Shown here: piece after piece, positions 22,977 to 32,185 of the stretch
Layout: every line of letters begins with the position of its first letter
How positions within the stretch are numbered: the first letter of the stretch is position 1
Assembly: GCA_029204225.1 (NCBI GenBank)
Contig: MU832020.1
Coordinates: 1-64,000, forward strand
Direction of reading: 5' to 3'
From: Diphasiastrum complanatum
Taxonomy: Eukaryota > Streptophyta > Lycopodiopsida > Lycopodiales > Lycopodiaceae
DNA length: 64,000 nt
Program-made: the position numbers and the translations under genes
The notes under the pieces: generated by a model
Database searches by the model: none
What the model was told of the DNA's origin: nothing
Seen by the model: the letters and a program-made list of their open reading frames with translations, nothing else

Positions 22977-24892
22977 AACATATTTCGAAGATTTTTACTC
23001 TTGAGCATACTCCTCGCAGTTTCCACTATGGACCGGTTTTTTCTTTCCGCAACTCCATTTTGTTGAGGCGTGTCCGTATTTGCAAATTGTCTCTTTATAC
23101 CATGATCCTTGCAAAACGCCTGAAATTCCGTAGAAAGATACTCTCCCCCTTTGTCCGAGCGAAGTATCTTAATTTGTCTATCCGTTTCTTTCTCCACCTG
23201 TGTCTTAAACCATGTGAAATATTTGAAAGCTTCACCCTTATTCTTCAAAAGATAGATCCATGTCTTCCTAGAATAGTCATCCACAAACACCATAAAGTAA
23301 CTTGCTCCCCCATAAGATCGAGTCTTCATAGGACCACACAAATCTATATGAACAAGTTCTAGAACATTTTTCGCCCTGAATGTACTACTCAAAAATTTCT
23401 TTATATGATGCTTGCCTAAGACACAGCCTTCACAAACCATGTGATTAGAAACGACTTGAGGTAGACCTGTAACCATTTTAAATTTCCTCAAGACTTGTAG
23501 ACTTTTGTAATTCAGATGTCCATACTTCTCGTGCCATAACTTACTCAATGATTCAGTATCCGCAACACTTGCATGATGATCCACCACTTGATCTTGAAGT
23601 TTATACAACCTCCCTGCAAGTATGCCTTCAACTACTACTTCATCATTTTTCCTCTTGATGAGACACCGTTGTTCATCAAATTGCACCACCATGTGTTGCT
23701 TTGCAGTAGCTAATACTGAGAGTAAGTTTTTCTTGATTCCTGGTACATAAAGCACATCCTTTATGTTTCCAATCTTCCCTGAAGGTAGTTGTAGTTGTAC
23801 TTTTCGAACTCCCTTTATATCATATGTGTTGTTGTCTCCCAACTTCACATTTGACCCATCATCTAATTTTTTAAAATTAGATAGCCAGTCTCGCCTAAGT
23901 GTCATGTGCTTAGAAGCTCCTGAATCAATAAACCAATAGTCTTCTTCCTTCGAGAAGGCACTACCAGAAGATGTCGATGCCGAAAACAACTCATAATCTT
24001 CAAGATCTAAAGCACTCAATTCTGCATTAGAAGTTTCTTCATCTTCAGCACAATTTTCATCCTGCTTTTTCTTGAATTTGTTGTGCCAGCACTCCTTTGC
24101 ATAATGTCCTGATTTTCCGCAAATGAAGTAATTTCCTTTTCGAACCACTTTCTTTCTATCTTCTGAACGATTTGTTTGATTCTGCTCCATATCTTGCTGC
24201 TTTTTCTTCTTCTTCTTCCCTTTGCCACCCTTCTTGGAACTTTGCTCTTGCTTCTTTGCCAGGAATGCCTGTTCCTTGAAATCGTCCCTGTTGACAATAT
24301 TTTGTCGTCTCATTTCTTCCTGTAGTAAGATGTCATTTAGGTCATTAAAAGGAGGCCTCGTTTCTCTTAACGATAGCATCATTACAAAGTTCTGATAGGC
24401 CAAAGGTAGACTATTAAGTACAATGGATACCAATACTGAATCTTGGACACTTTCTCCAACTGCAATAAGTTGCCCTCTCAGATCTTTCACTCGAGTAAAG
24501 TAGTCCGTAACTGATTCACTTGTACCCATTTTCAACGTGTGAAGCTTACTAGTCAAGAACAAGATCCGTGACTGATTTACCGTCTCATACAAGTTCTTCA
24601 GTATATCCCAAACCTCCTTGGGTCCAGCAGCATCTCTAATATGAGGTATAATCATATCTTTAACTGATAAGTTGATGATATGATGAGCTTTTCTTCTACG
24701 TTTCTGATACTCCCGCAACTCTCTGTCAGTGGTAGGAGGTATCTCAACACCTATGACGATCTCCCAATATTCTCTGTCTTGGAAAATATTTTGCATCTTG
24801 AACTTCCATATGCTGTAGTTCGTTCCATCTAGCTTGCTAGATTCCGACAACATAGCGTCGTTCAATCCTGCCATTATACTGATCCGTAACAA
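22940..24892 (-). CDS. Ty1 element 1A gag-protease-integrase polyprotein
   Basis: Open for 650 codons; the likely start is the second Met (residue 7, MAGLND). Gag has LDGTNYSIWKFKM near residue 21, then a Lys-rich stretch (217-232) and a zinc knuckle near 255-268. The first knuckle Cys is replaced by Tyr (YFICGKSGHYAKEC), so zinc binding may be impaired. Protease active site DSG lies at 323-325 (WFIDSGASKHM). Integrase keeps its HHCC finger (HEKYGHLN, CEGC) and all three catalytic residues: Asp 517 (HIDLCGPM), Asp 580 (RSDKGGEY), Glu 616 (NGVAERKNR). A frameshift at about residue 640 ends the frame. The protein packages the RNA and integrates the cDNA; the missing RT would have to come from another element. 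Confidence 0.9.
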   Translation of the reverse strand: MLRISIMAGLNDAMLSESSKLDGTNYSIWKFKMQNIFQDREYWEIVIGVEIPPTTDRELREYQKRRRKAHHIINLSVKDMIIPHIRDAAGPKEVWDILKNLYETVNQSRILFLTSKLHTLKMGTSESVTDYFTRVKDLRGQLIAVGESVQDSVLVSIVLNSLPLAYQNFVMMLSLRETRPPFNDLNDILLQEEMRRQNIVNRDDFKEQAFLAKKQEQSSKKGGKGKKKKKKQQDMEQNQTNRSEDRKKVVRKGNYFICGKSGHYAKECWHNKFKKKQDENCAEDEETSNAELSALDLEDYELFSASTSSGSAFSKEEDYWFIDSGASKHMTLRRDWLSNFKKLDDGSNVKLGDNNTYDIKGVRKVQLQLPSGKIGNIKDVLYVPGIKKNLLSVLATAKQHMVVQFDEQRCLIKRKNDEVVVEGILAGRLYKLQDQVVDHHASVADTESLSKLWHEKYGHLNYKSLQVLRKFKMVTGLPQVVSNHMVCEGCVLGKHHIKKFLSSTFRAKNVLELVHIDLCGPMKTRSYGGASYFMVFVDDYSRKTWIYLLKNKGEAFKYFTWFKTQVEKETDRQIKILRSDKGGEYLSTEFQAFCKDHGIKRQFANTDTPQQNGVAERKNRSIVETARSMLKSKNLRNMFWGGQLRCRFIF

Positions 24893-25448
24893 ATCTCAGC
24901 AACCTGAATTTAGTTTAACAATCAAATTTGTCCAGAAACAGCCTTCCCTCGATATCACCTGCCCTGATTCAGACCTGTCCTGGATATCACCTGTCCCAGG
25001 TATTGCCTGTTTGAACCGGCACCTGCTTAGTTACCACCTGCACTAAGTACTGCCTTCCTTAGCTGCTGCTGTCCGGGCCTGCACCAGGTCCACCTACCTC
25101 AGATGCTACCTGCTGGGCCTGCACCAAGTCCTACTGCCCTCAGACGTGCTTGTTTAGATGTGCATGCACCTGAAAAACACCTGTTCAAATCTGCCTGTCT
25201 CAGAAGTCACCTGTTTAGATACTACCTTTCTCAGATGTACCTGCTCCAGATATGACCTGCACCAGAAAACTAGCAAACAACCAGAAATTTTTTGATTCAG
25301 ATCTGTCGACAACCAGTAACTTTCCGTCAATCTTCTCCTAGAAGATTCCCGTTGTTTTCCTAACAACGTTGACTCCACATGCAGCTTCAGCTCCTCCTAT
25401 GTGATTGCACACCTGCAAATAAAAACTTTCTCTCTCACCAAAGAGCCT
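24893..25448 (-). repeat. Leader of Ty1 element 1A with repeated CAGGT motifs
   Basis: Untranslated stretch between primer site and gag. ACCTG (CAGGT in element sense) recurs many times between about 24,955 and 25,265, often in CACCTG(T/C) or GACCTG context. A non-coding degenerate repeat comparable to the GATCGCTG-rich leader of the outer element. Confidence 0.55.
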
Positions 25449-25460
25449 GCTCTGATACCA

Positions 25461-25920
25461 TGTCAGAATTTGTGATACAAATTCTAGATGGAGTTACTAG
25501 TCCTACTAGCACTCACACAAAACCAAGCATAGAGAGAATTCAGATCATAGGAGAATTGAGCAATTGCTCTAGCTCATTGAATTGATTGGAATGATTGTGG
25601 TGGGGCGCCAGCCTTCTTAAATAGTTTCTCTAATGATTGATATAATGAGCCTAAAGTAAATAGCAAAAGACAAAAAGCTAATTGCTATAATTACTACCTA
25701 TATTGGGTAAACACCCAAGATGAGTTTCTAAGTGATAAAAGCAAATCCTATTCTAGTAGTAGTGCACCCACCTACATGCATAACTAAAAAACGAATCTAC
25801 TATTAATAGTAATGATCCTAAAATATGACTTACTATAAATAGTAATGGCCCCCTAAAAATAGAACGCAGGCATGGCCAAACTATCGTTAAGGGGTGTCGA
25901 ATAAACATTAATTTCTAACA
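25461..25920 (-). repeat. 5' LTR of Ty1 element 1A
   Basis: Element-sense TGTTAGAAATTAATG ... AATTCTGACA, directly beside the primer site. It holds the copy of the LTR sequence that is also split around 34,024-34,192 and 39,877-40,129. Confidence 0.9.
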
Positions 25921-26765
25921 CAACCTGATCACCAAGAGCGAGGAAACCATCAACTGTGGACCCGTGAAGGACCCCAGAGAAATCATCGAGGGAACATCGG
26001 CCATAATGGACTTAAGAGATGGAGATACAGAGACCAATGGAGACGATACTACATGAACCACCGAACCAAGAGGGCTATCTGAGGTATGCGCAGAAGCAAT
26101 AGTAGAAATACCACCAAGGTATACGGCCTCAATATTAATGAAACTAGGAATGACCAATGAATACTATATCTATGAAATCAAGGCATATAGTCGCAAGGCA
26201 CGCAGCAACAACCTATAAATCTGGAGCAGCATCAACCTGAGGAAGAGGACCCACGCATGGTAAAAGTGAAGCAGCAACTGATGTACTCTGAATGGAAAGA
26301 AGAGCTGCACCTTGAGCCTTTGGCAGTCTACGCATAAACTGCTTCTCGGTAACCAACTGATAGTCACCTTGGGAATCAATACCAGCAAGTGAATGATGCT
26401 GACCAGTATGAGTAAAGGAAAGTGTCTACTGAGAGAGATCCACAACAACAGTACCAAGTGAAGAGAACCAATCTGCACCAAAAATAATGTCATAGCGCTC
26501 TAGAGGAATGATGTAGAAATCTGCCTGACTAGAAAAATCACCAATACGATAATCCAAGCCCTGAAACATCTGAGAACTGAGAAAAGAATGGGAACTAGCA
26601 ACCTCAACACTGAGAGGCTGGGAAGCAAGAACAGGTGGAAATGTAACTACTAATAAATGAATGTGTACTACCTGTATCCACTAAAGCAATATGCTCTCGC
26701 CCCGCATCTAGAATAATATGATCCACAAATGGAACAACATATGTAGGCATAACAACAGAAGCATC
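25921..26765 (-). pseudogene. Ty3 protease region of the nested element
   Basis: Minus strand reads REHIALVDTGSTHSFIS near 26,650-26,700 (aspartic protease active site DTGS), then the same downstream blocks as the protease of the 44.6-48.3 kb element, out of frame in places. Unlike that copy (DPGS) the catalytic triplet is intact here. The frame is broken on both sides. Confidence 0.8.
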
Positions 26766-26920
26766 AACTGATAAGTTTTGGCTTAAATATGCATCTAGAA
26801 GAACCGCATACTCATCTAGACGGTTATTAGCAAAATGAGCTAGTGAGTATACAATAGGACCATCATGAAATGTTTAACCATATGCTATATGGAGATCTAC
26901 TGGAGGAGTAGCCAAAGCAT

Positions 26921-27480
26921 CTAAAAAAGTAGACTATCGAAATAAGGAGCATAGGCGACAACATCTATAGCATGGCGCTCAACAACATGAGTAGCATCAA
27001 AGTACTCAACAACAATATCAAAGCATGCAACAACATCGACAGTAGTAGCAAGGCATACTATATCAGTATCAAAGCATGGAACATTATCATAGCATGCAAC
27101 AACATCGGTAGCACCATCAAAGCATGCAACGACATCAACAATAGTATCATAGCATGCTATATCAATATCAAGGACCATATCAGCCGCAACCTGTATATGT
27201 GAATCAACATCAATAGGAACCTGTATATGTGACTCTGACTCAGTGGGATACAATGACGAGCTAAGGAAAATCAATAACTATTTCAAGTAAATCAAGCAAC
27301 TCACTCACACGGTGTGATATAGAATCATCCTCATGTGTATCGCTAGCAATGTGTGAATCAACCTCATGTGAATCGCTAGAAATGTGTGACTCTATCTCTA
27401 TTTGTCCTGCACAAGAAAATGGAACCTTGCATATGGAAGAATGCTCACGAGGGGAATCAGGAGTAGAACTCTCAAGACCT
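26921..27480 (-). CDS. Acidic repeat-coding stretch between gag and protease positions
   Basis: Minus strand codes for two sets of imperfect repeats. 26,921-27,210 repeats units like DVVACFD and DIVCLATTVDVVACFD. 27,290-27,390 repeats ISSDSHEVDSH / IASDTHEDDS. In the related element the gag-protease linker is also acidic but short and non-repetitive, so this is an expanded linker or an inserted minisatellite that stayed partly open. Function unknown. The frame is interrupted by a stop near 27,260 and does not continue into protease without a shift. Confidence 0.45.
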
Positions 27481-27780
27481 ATAATACCACTCGATAGAGC
27501 GAGAGGAGGAACAAATACAGAATCATCATCGGAAAATATAAGAAGGCGAAGTACAGGTAGAAAGTCATGCCACTCAAAGATAGGCGGATGAGAATGGACT
27601 TAGTCAAACCACTTGACCTAGCAGAACCCTTTAAGAGAAAAATTGTATCAAGAATCTTAATAGGACCAGGATAAGTTGGTTGAGAAGTATCAAAGAAATA
27701 CTGAAGACGTGTGATCCATTTGTTAAACATATGTTTAGATGGTATATCACTATTAAAAACAAAAAGATAATCTAAAGGGG
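27481..27780 (-). other. Unassigned open stretch upstream of the acidic repeats
   Basis: Minus strand has WITRLQYFFDTSQPTYPG and, in another frame, PIFEWHDFLPVLRLLIFSDD. Neither matches the gag of the sister element. It may be acquired sequence or badly decayed gag; I cannot assign it. Confidence 0.3.
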
Positions 27781-28479
27781 ATAGACCGAAAATTAGAAGT
27801 CATGATAAAAAATAAAATCAAAAGTAACTGAAAAGAATACGTAACCCAATGATCGAAATGATCTGGGTGGTTTTATATTTCTATATTTTTATATTTTAAT
27901 TTTTTTTATAATGGAGCGTAGAAAACGAAGACAAACGAAAAAGTGAAAAACAAAATCAACGATGAAAATGAACTATGGAATCGAAATGCAAATGGAACGG
28001 AAACTAATAACAAATAACGAAAGACAAAATGAAAATGCGATGGAAAACACAAACTACAAAATGGAATGGAAATAACAAAACAACAGCCACAGGCAGAAAC
28101 TTAAGCTAGGCAAGACGCTAATCAAGTGGACGAACTGAAGGAGAGGACATAAAAGTCATCACAACAGGTACGCCAATGAAAAGATGTGACAAAGCCTGCT
28201 AAAGGAAAAAAAGAAAGAGGGAAATGACAAATAGTGTAAGTAGTACCTCGCAACTGCAATCAAAAGTGTGCTGAAAATGGTAGTAAAATGGAGAGATACC
28301 GGGCAACCACCAAATAGAGATAAGAGGGGCCTGCAAAAGCAACCAAATAATGAGAGAAAGAAGTAGCAAGTAGTGGAGTATATGGCTAGAAAATGGACAG
28401 CCAAGTAAGGAAGGTGAGTGCCAAAAAGAGAGGGTTAGGCAGCTAGCAAGCAAAGTTGTAAAATCAGTAGAAAGGAGGT

Positions 28480-29171
28480 GGAGGCAATGCAAGGAGGGGT
28501 GGGCTGGGAAAGAGTACAAATAGGTTAAGTTGGGGATAGCAAGCAGAAAGTAAAGTAGAGTGTTGGAAGTAGGTGATCGTGGGCTGGAAAATGGGCAGAT
28601 GGTGGGCAGCAGCAGGGCACCAGTCCTCTTCCAAACGATAGTGATAATCTGCAAAACAAGTGGAGAGAGAGAGAGAGCTGAAGATCCAAGTTGAAAATGC
28701 TGAAGATCCAATCTGAAAATGGGTGCTGGGCAGCAGCTAGTAAGATCCACAAATGTCCTGCAAAATGATGGAAAAACCGCTGAAAATGGTGATGAAGTAG
28801 GGCGTTGGACAGCCTCCAAACAATCAGCAAAATGGACAGCAAATCGGTGGAGAAATCCGTCGAAGATGGCAAGGTAGTAGGGTGCTGGGCAGCAGCTACC
28901 AAAATCCGCACATAACTTGAAAAAAAAATGGAGAAAATCGCTGGAAATGGTGATGAAGTAGGGCTCTGGACAGCCTCCAATCAATTCACGAAATGGGTAG
29001 CAAATCGGTGGAGAAAATTGACGAAAGTGACAAGGTAGTAGGGCGCTGGCCAGCCTCTACCAAATCTGGAAAAACGATGGAAATTTGATTAAAAAATCGA
29101 CGTAAGTGATGGGGGTCAGTAGGGCGTTGGACAGCCTCTACTAAATCTGAAAAAGTGTTGCAAAGGAAAGT
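28480..29171 (-). repeat. 80-bp periodic leader repeat of the nested Ty3 element
   Basis: The motif GGGCGCTGGACAGCCTC and its variant GGGTGCTGGGCAGCAGCT (plus strand) start at 28,721, 28,800, 28,880, 28,961, 29,041 and 29,122, giving spacings of 79, 80, 81, 80 and 81. The two variants alternate at first, giving a 160-bp higher unit. Weaker matches (GGGCTGG) fall at 28,501 and 28,581. The array lies between primer site and coding region. It is accidentally open for 261 codons on the minus strand, but an 80-base period shifts frame each unit, so it is not a protein repeat. The other element shows the same motif at 48,094 and 48,174. Confidence 0.8.
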
Positions 29172-29183
29172 GCTCTGATACCA
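29172..29183 (-). promoter_or_regulatory. Primer-binding site (tRNA-iMet type)
   Basis: TGGTATCAGAGC in element sense, the usual plant initiator-Met tRNA complement, abutting the LTR end TAACT without a spacer. This fixes the LTR border. Confidence 0.92.
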
Positions 29184-29594
29184 AGTTACGAATGAAGCCA
29201 CAATTGATCTAGAGCTAAGCTATGAAAGCATCACATAAGCAAGACTTAGCCCTAGAAAGCAGGAAAGAGAGATTAAGGAGACTAAAGAGAGAGATCAATA
29301 TCATCGGCTGAGTAACAAATGACATAGATTCCCTACTTATAGCCTAGAGGAAGCCCTAAAAGGAAGCTTCCAGTGGTTAGGGCCCAACTGGGAGGGATAA
29401 TAGTGCGCCCTCCAAAAGGGCCCCCACTCTCCAGTAACATGTCCAAATGTCCAAATAATGAATAATAGGGCCCAAGGCCAACTGTATAGTCTAAGTGTCA
29501 ATAATGAATAAAAAAAGGGCCCAAGGCCTGCTTATGCATAAAGTAAAGTAAATGTAAACGGACGTGGCGAATGTAATGAGCCGAGTCCATAACT
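29184..29594 (-). repeat. 5' LTR of the nested Ty3 element, ends AGTTA...TAACT
   Basis: 411 bases. In element sense it starts AGTTATGGACTCGG and ends CATTCGTAACT. A TATA-like CTATAAGTAGGG lies near 29,335. Borders are fixed by the primer site on one side and the GGAGG target duplication on the other. Confidence 0.85.
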
Positions 29595-29599
29595 GGAGG

Positions 29600-29978
29600 A
29601 TGCTTCATTGATTCATAGTTTCTTATCATGGTGGCAAATGATAAGTTCATTGTTACAAGTGACACATGTGGCAAGCTGTGTGGTTGTCAATCTACGTTGT
29701 ATCAGTTTGGTTTCTATCCAAGCCATAGTGTAGCTTGTTTATGTGGTAGAAATTGTCTTGTCTATTTGAACGAGTATCACTTGAGATTTATGATTAATCG
29801 AAGTGATTGTTTCTTGTGGTTGTCAAGTAATTATTGGATACCATCCAAGTCATAGTTGATTGTTCATGTGTTGTTACCAAGTGAGATCAATTCTTCTAGG
29901 AAGATCTGTTTTGAGTTGGAGAAAGATAGTTTCTTCAAGTTCTTGAATCTGTCCAAGTCCATGTTCTGTCATGTGGTA
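29600..29978 (+). other. Remaining internal sequence of the outer element
   Basis: Non-coding, with a loose internal repetition (ATCCAAGcCATAGTgtAGcTTGtTtATGTg and a diverged second copy about 150 bases later). No gag or pol motif. Confidence 0.45.
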
Positions 29979-30352
29979 GTTGGGCCATGCCTACGTGCTA
30001 ATTCTAGGGGCCTTTACCTATATTTAGTAAAGTCAAGTTACAATTTAGTTAGACTCGAGTTCGAGATTCTAGTGCTTGATTTGAAGCACAAGTTTTGCTA
30101 TAAATAGGTGTTGGTGCTTTTAACTAAATAGAGACATCAATTAGGCAATTGCTTTTGGGCTGCTTTTGCTTTTACTTTTCTTTTCAGCATAGACCAAAGT
30201 GTATAAGTATGTAGTGCACCCTACCTCAATTGCAATGGGACGTAGTTGGATTTTCTCATTACTTGTGTTCTCTCTCATGTGTTTGGCTATTGTTTTATCA
30301 CAATAGGAATCTTGCCTTGGGTTACTTGTATGAGCAAGTCTGTTTTCTAACA
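29979..30352 (+). repeat. 3' LTR of the outer element
   Basis: Matches 19,003-19,368 (TATAAATAGGTGTTGGTGCT, GTAGTGCACCCTACCTCA, TGAGCAAGTCTGTTTTCTAA) and ends TTTTCTAACA before the CCTGC target duplication. Confidence 0.8.
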
Positions 30353-30357
30353 CCTGC

Positions 30358-30733
30358 TTCACTCCAACCACACTAGTACTGAACATGAAATGTCCGATCA
30401 TCTGCTGATATAGTTACTTCAGTGTCAGTGTGATGTCATATAAGAGGTCTAGATCTTGCAGCTTTTTTAATAATTTAACATGATAAAGTGAATAAAAAAT
30501 TCCTCTTAACTCAAAGCGACATAAAACTGCTTTTTATGTTTGTCAACTCAATGATGACCCATAATCAGAAGATTTGAATAGATGTAGAATAGCCTGACTT
30601 GGCCCAATGCTCACATCTCATGTGCCTAGACCATTCTTCTCAACTTACGCTACATTGTTGTCATGTACTTATATGGGCAAATATATATGATGATGAGAAT
30701 GGTGTGTTACTTTTCCAAATTCATGGGTCACCC
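30358..30733. other. Intron spacer between the two retroelement stacks
   Basis: Short stretch of intron, nothing recognised. Confidence 0.45.
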
Positions 30734-30788
30734 TATGTTTATTTGATACCCCTTAATGATAGTTTGGCCCTGCGTGCTATTTTTAGGG

Positions 30789-32185
30789 GAAGATGACTAT
30801 TGGTTTATTGATTCAGGAGCTTCGAAGCACATGACACCTAGGCGAGACTGGCTATCTAATTTTCAAAAATTAGATGATGGGTCAAATGTGAAGTTGGGGG
30901 ACAACTACACATATGATATAAAGGGAGTTGGAAAAGTACAAGTACAACTACCTTCAGGGAAGATTGGAAACATAAAGAATGTGCTTTATGTACCAGGAAT
31001 CAAGAAAAACTTACTCTCAATATCAGCTATTGCAAAGCAACACATGGTGGTGCAGTTTGATGAACAACGGTGTCTCATCAAGAGGAAAAATAATGAAGTA
31101 GTAGCTGAGGGCATACTTGCAAGGCGGGTGTATAAACTTCAAGCTCAGGTGGTGGATCATCATGCAAGTGTTGCGGATACTGGATCATTAAGTTATGGCA
31201 TGAGAGGTTTGGACATCTAAATTACAAAAGTCTACAAGTCTTGAGGAAATTTAACATGGTTACAGATATACCTCAAGTTGTTTCTGATCACAAGGTTTGT
31301 GAAGGTTGTGTCTTAGGCAAACATCATATGAAGAAATTTCTGCCTAGTACATTTAGGGCAAAAAATGTTCTAGAACTTGTTCATACAAATTTGTGTGGTC
31401 CTATGAGGACTCAATCTTATAGGGGAGCAAGTTACTTTATGGTGTTTGTGGATGATTATTCTAGGAAGACATGGATCTATCTTCTGAAGAATAAGGGTGA
31501 AGCTTTCAAGTATTTCACATGGTTTAAGACATAGGTGGAGAAAGAAACAGATAGACAAATTAAGATGCTTCGCTCGAATAAAGGGGGAGAGTATCTTTCT
31601 ATGGAATTTTAGGTGTTTTGCAAGGATCATGGTATAAAGAGACAATTTGCAAATACGGACACGCCTCAACAAAATGGAGTTGTGGAAAGAAAGAACCGGT
31701 CTATAGTGGAAATTGCGAAGAGTATGCTCAAGAGTAAAAATCTTCCAAATATGTTTTGGGGTGAAGCAGTTAAAATGACGGTTTATCTTTTGAATCGAAG
31801 TCCTACAAAGGTTGTAGAGAATCGAACTCCAGAGGAAGCTTACACGGGTTGGAAGCCAGACATAAGTCATTTGAGAGTGTTTGGGAGTATTGCTTATTCT
31901 TACATACCTAAGGATTCAAGGAGCAAATTGGATTCTAAGGCTACCAAGTGTTTAATCCTTGGTTATGATAATCAAGAGAAGGGATACAGGTTATATGACT
32001 TGGAGGGTAAGAAAATAATCATAAGTAGGGATGTAGTCTTTGATGAGGAATCAACTCATAAAGATACAGAGATATATTTTGATAAGGATCAAGATGGAGG
32101 AATCCCTATATTATGTGATAAGTTATTACAGGAACCTGAATCGACACATGTATCGTCTATCGTCTACGCCAATTCAAGAACCTAG
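30789..32185 (+). pseudogene. Ty1 element 1B protease and integrase
   Basis: Protease WFIDSGASKHM near 30,800. Integrase finger CEGCVLGKHH near 31,300, catalytic motifs HTNLCGPM near 31,380 (the first Asp is Asn here), RSNKGGEY near 31,570 (second Asp also Asn) and NGVVERKNR near 31,675 (Glu kept). Stops fall at about 31,220, 31,534 and 31,612. With two of three catalytic residues changed the integrase is dead even apart from the stops. Confidence 0.82.

Larger units (their letters stand above)
21327..25920 (-). mobile_element. Ty1/Copia element 1A with gag, protease, integrase and RNase H but no RT core
   Basis: Minus-strand element with LTRs at 25,461-25,920 (5') and 21,327-21,790 (3'), primer site TGGTATCAGAGC (25,449-25,460, minus), a leader (24,893-25,448), a 650-codon gag-protease-integrase frame, a shifted integrase tail, and RNase H. 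The reverse transcriptase core (LDVKSAFLNG-type and YVDD motifs) is deleted near 22,590, so it cannot copy itself. The LTRs differ by roughly 13-15 substitutions plus small indels. Flanking bases (GATAT and CAACC) do not form a target duplication, so recombination or deletion affected at least one side. Confidence 0.9.
21005..29594 (-). mobile_element. Nested Ty3 chromovirus with AG...CT LTR ends, interrupted by a Ty1 element
   Basis: Minus-strand Ty3 element. Its intact 5' LTR is 29,184-29,594; the primer site TGGTATCAGAGC (minus, 29,172-29,183) lies directly beside it. A 5' leader follows (about 27,780-29,171), then a gag-linker/protease region (25,921-27,730). The 3' LTR (21,005-21,236) is truncated on its inner side. 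Target duplication GGAGG is present at 21,000-21,004 and 29,595-29,599. In element sense the LTR begins AGTTATGGACT and ends TTCGTAACT, so the termini are AG...CT, not TG...CA. RT, RNase H and integrase are absent, as is the body of gag. By eye the LTR copies differ at about 8 of 232 shared positions. Confidence 0.82.
18944..30352 (+). mobile_element. Outer non-coding Ty1-type LTR element (LARD-like) hosting nested insertions
   Basis: The 5' LTR (18,944-19,368) starts TGTTACAG and is followed by the primer site TGGTATTAGAGC (19,369-19,380). The matching 3' LTR (recognisable from about 29,979) ends TTTTCTAACA at 30,352. The five bases CCTGC flank both outer ends (18,939-18,943 and 30,353-30,357), as a target duplication should. 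Taking out the inner element (21,005-29,599), only about 2 kb of internal sequence remains, with no gag or pol motif. Parts of its LTR (TGGGCCATGCCTACGTGCTA) and its leader (GAAATCTTCTAGGAGAAGAT) resemble the Ty1 elements at 21-26 and 31-40 kb, so it is a non-autonomous relative of them. Confidence 0.75.

Noticed and set aside
28199-28984. 261-codon open frame on the minus strand in the Ty3 leader
   Set aside because: It overlaps the 80-bp periodic leader, the repeats change frame each unit, and it has no Met-led domain or homology to gag; it is open by composition.
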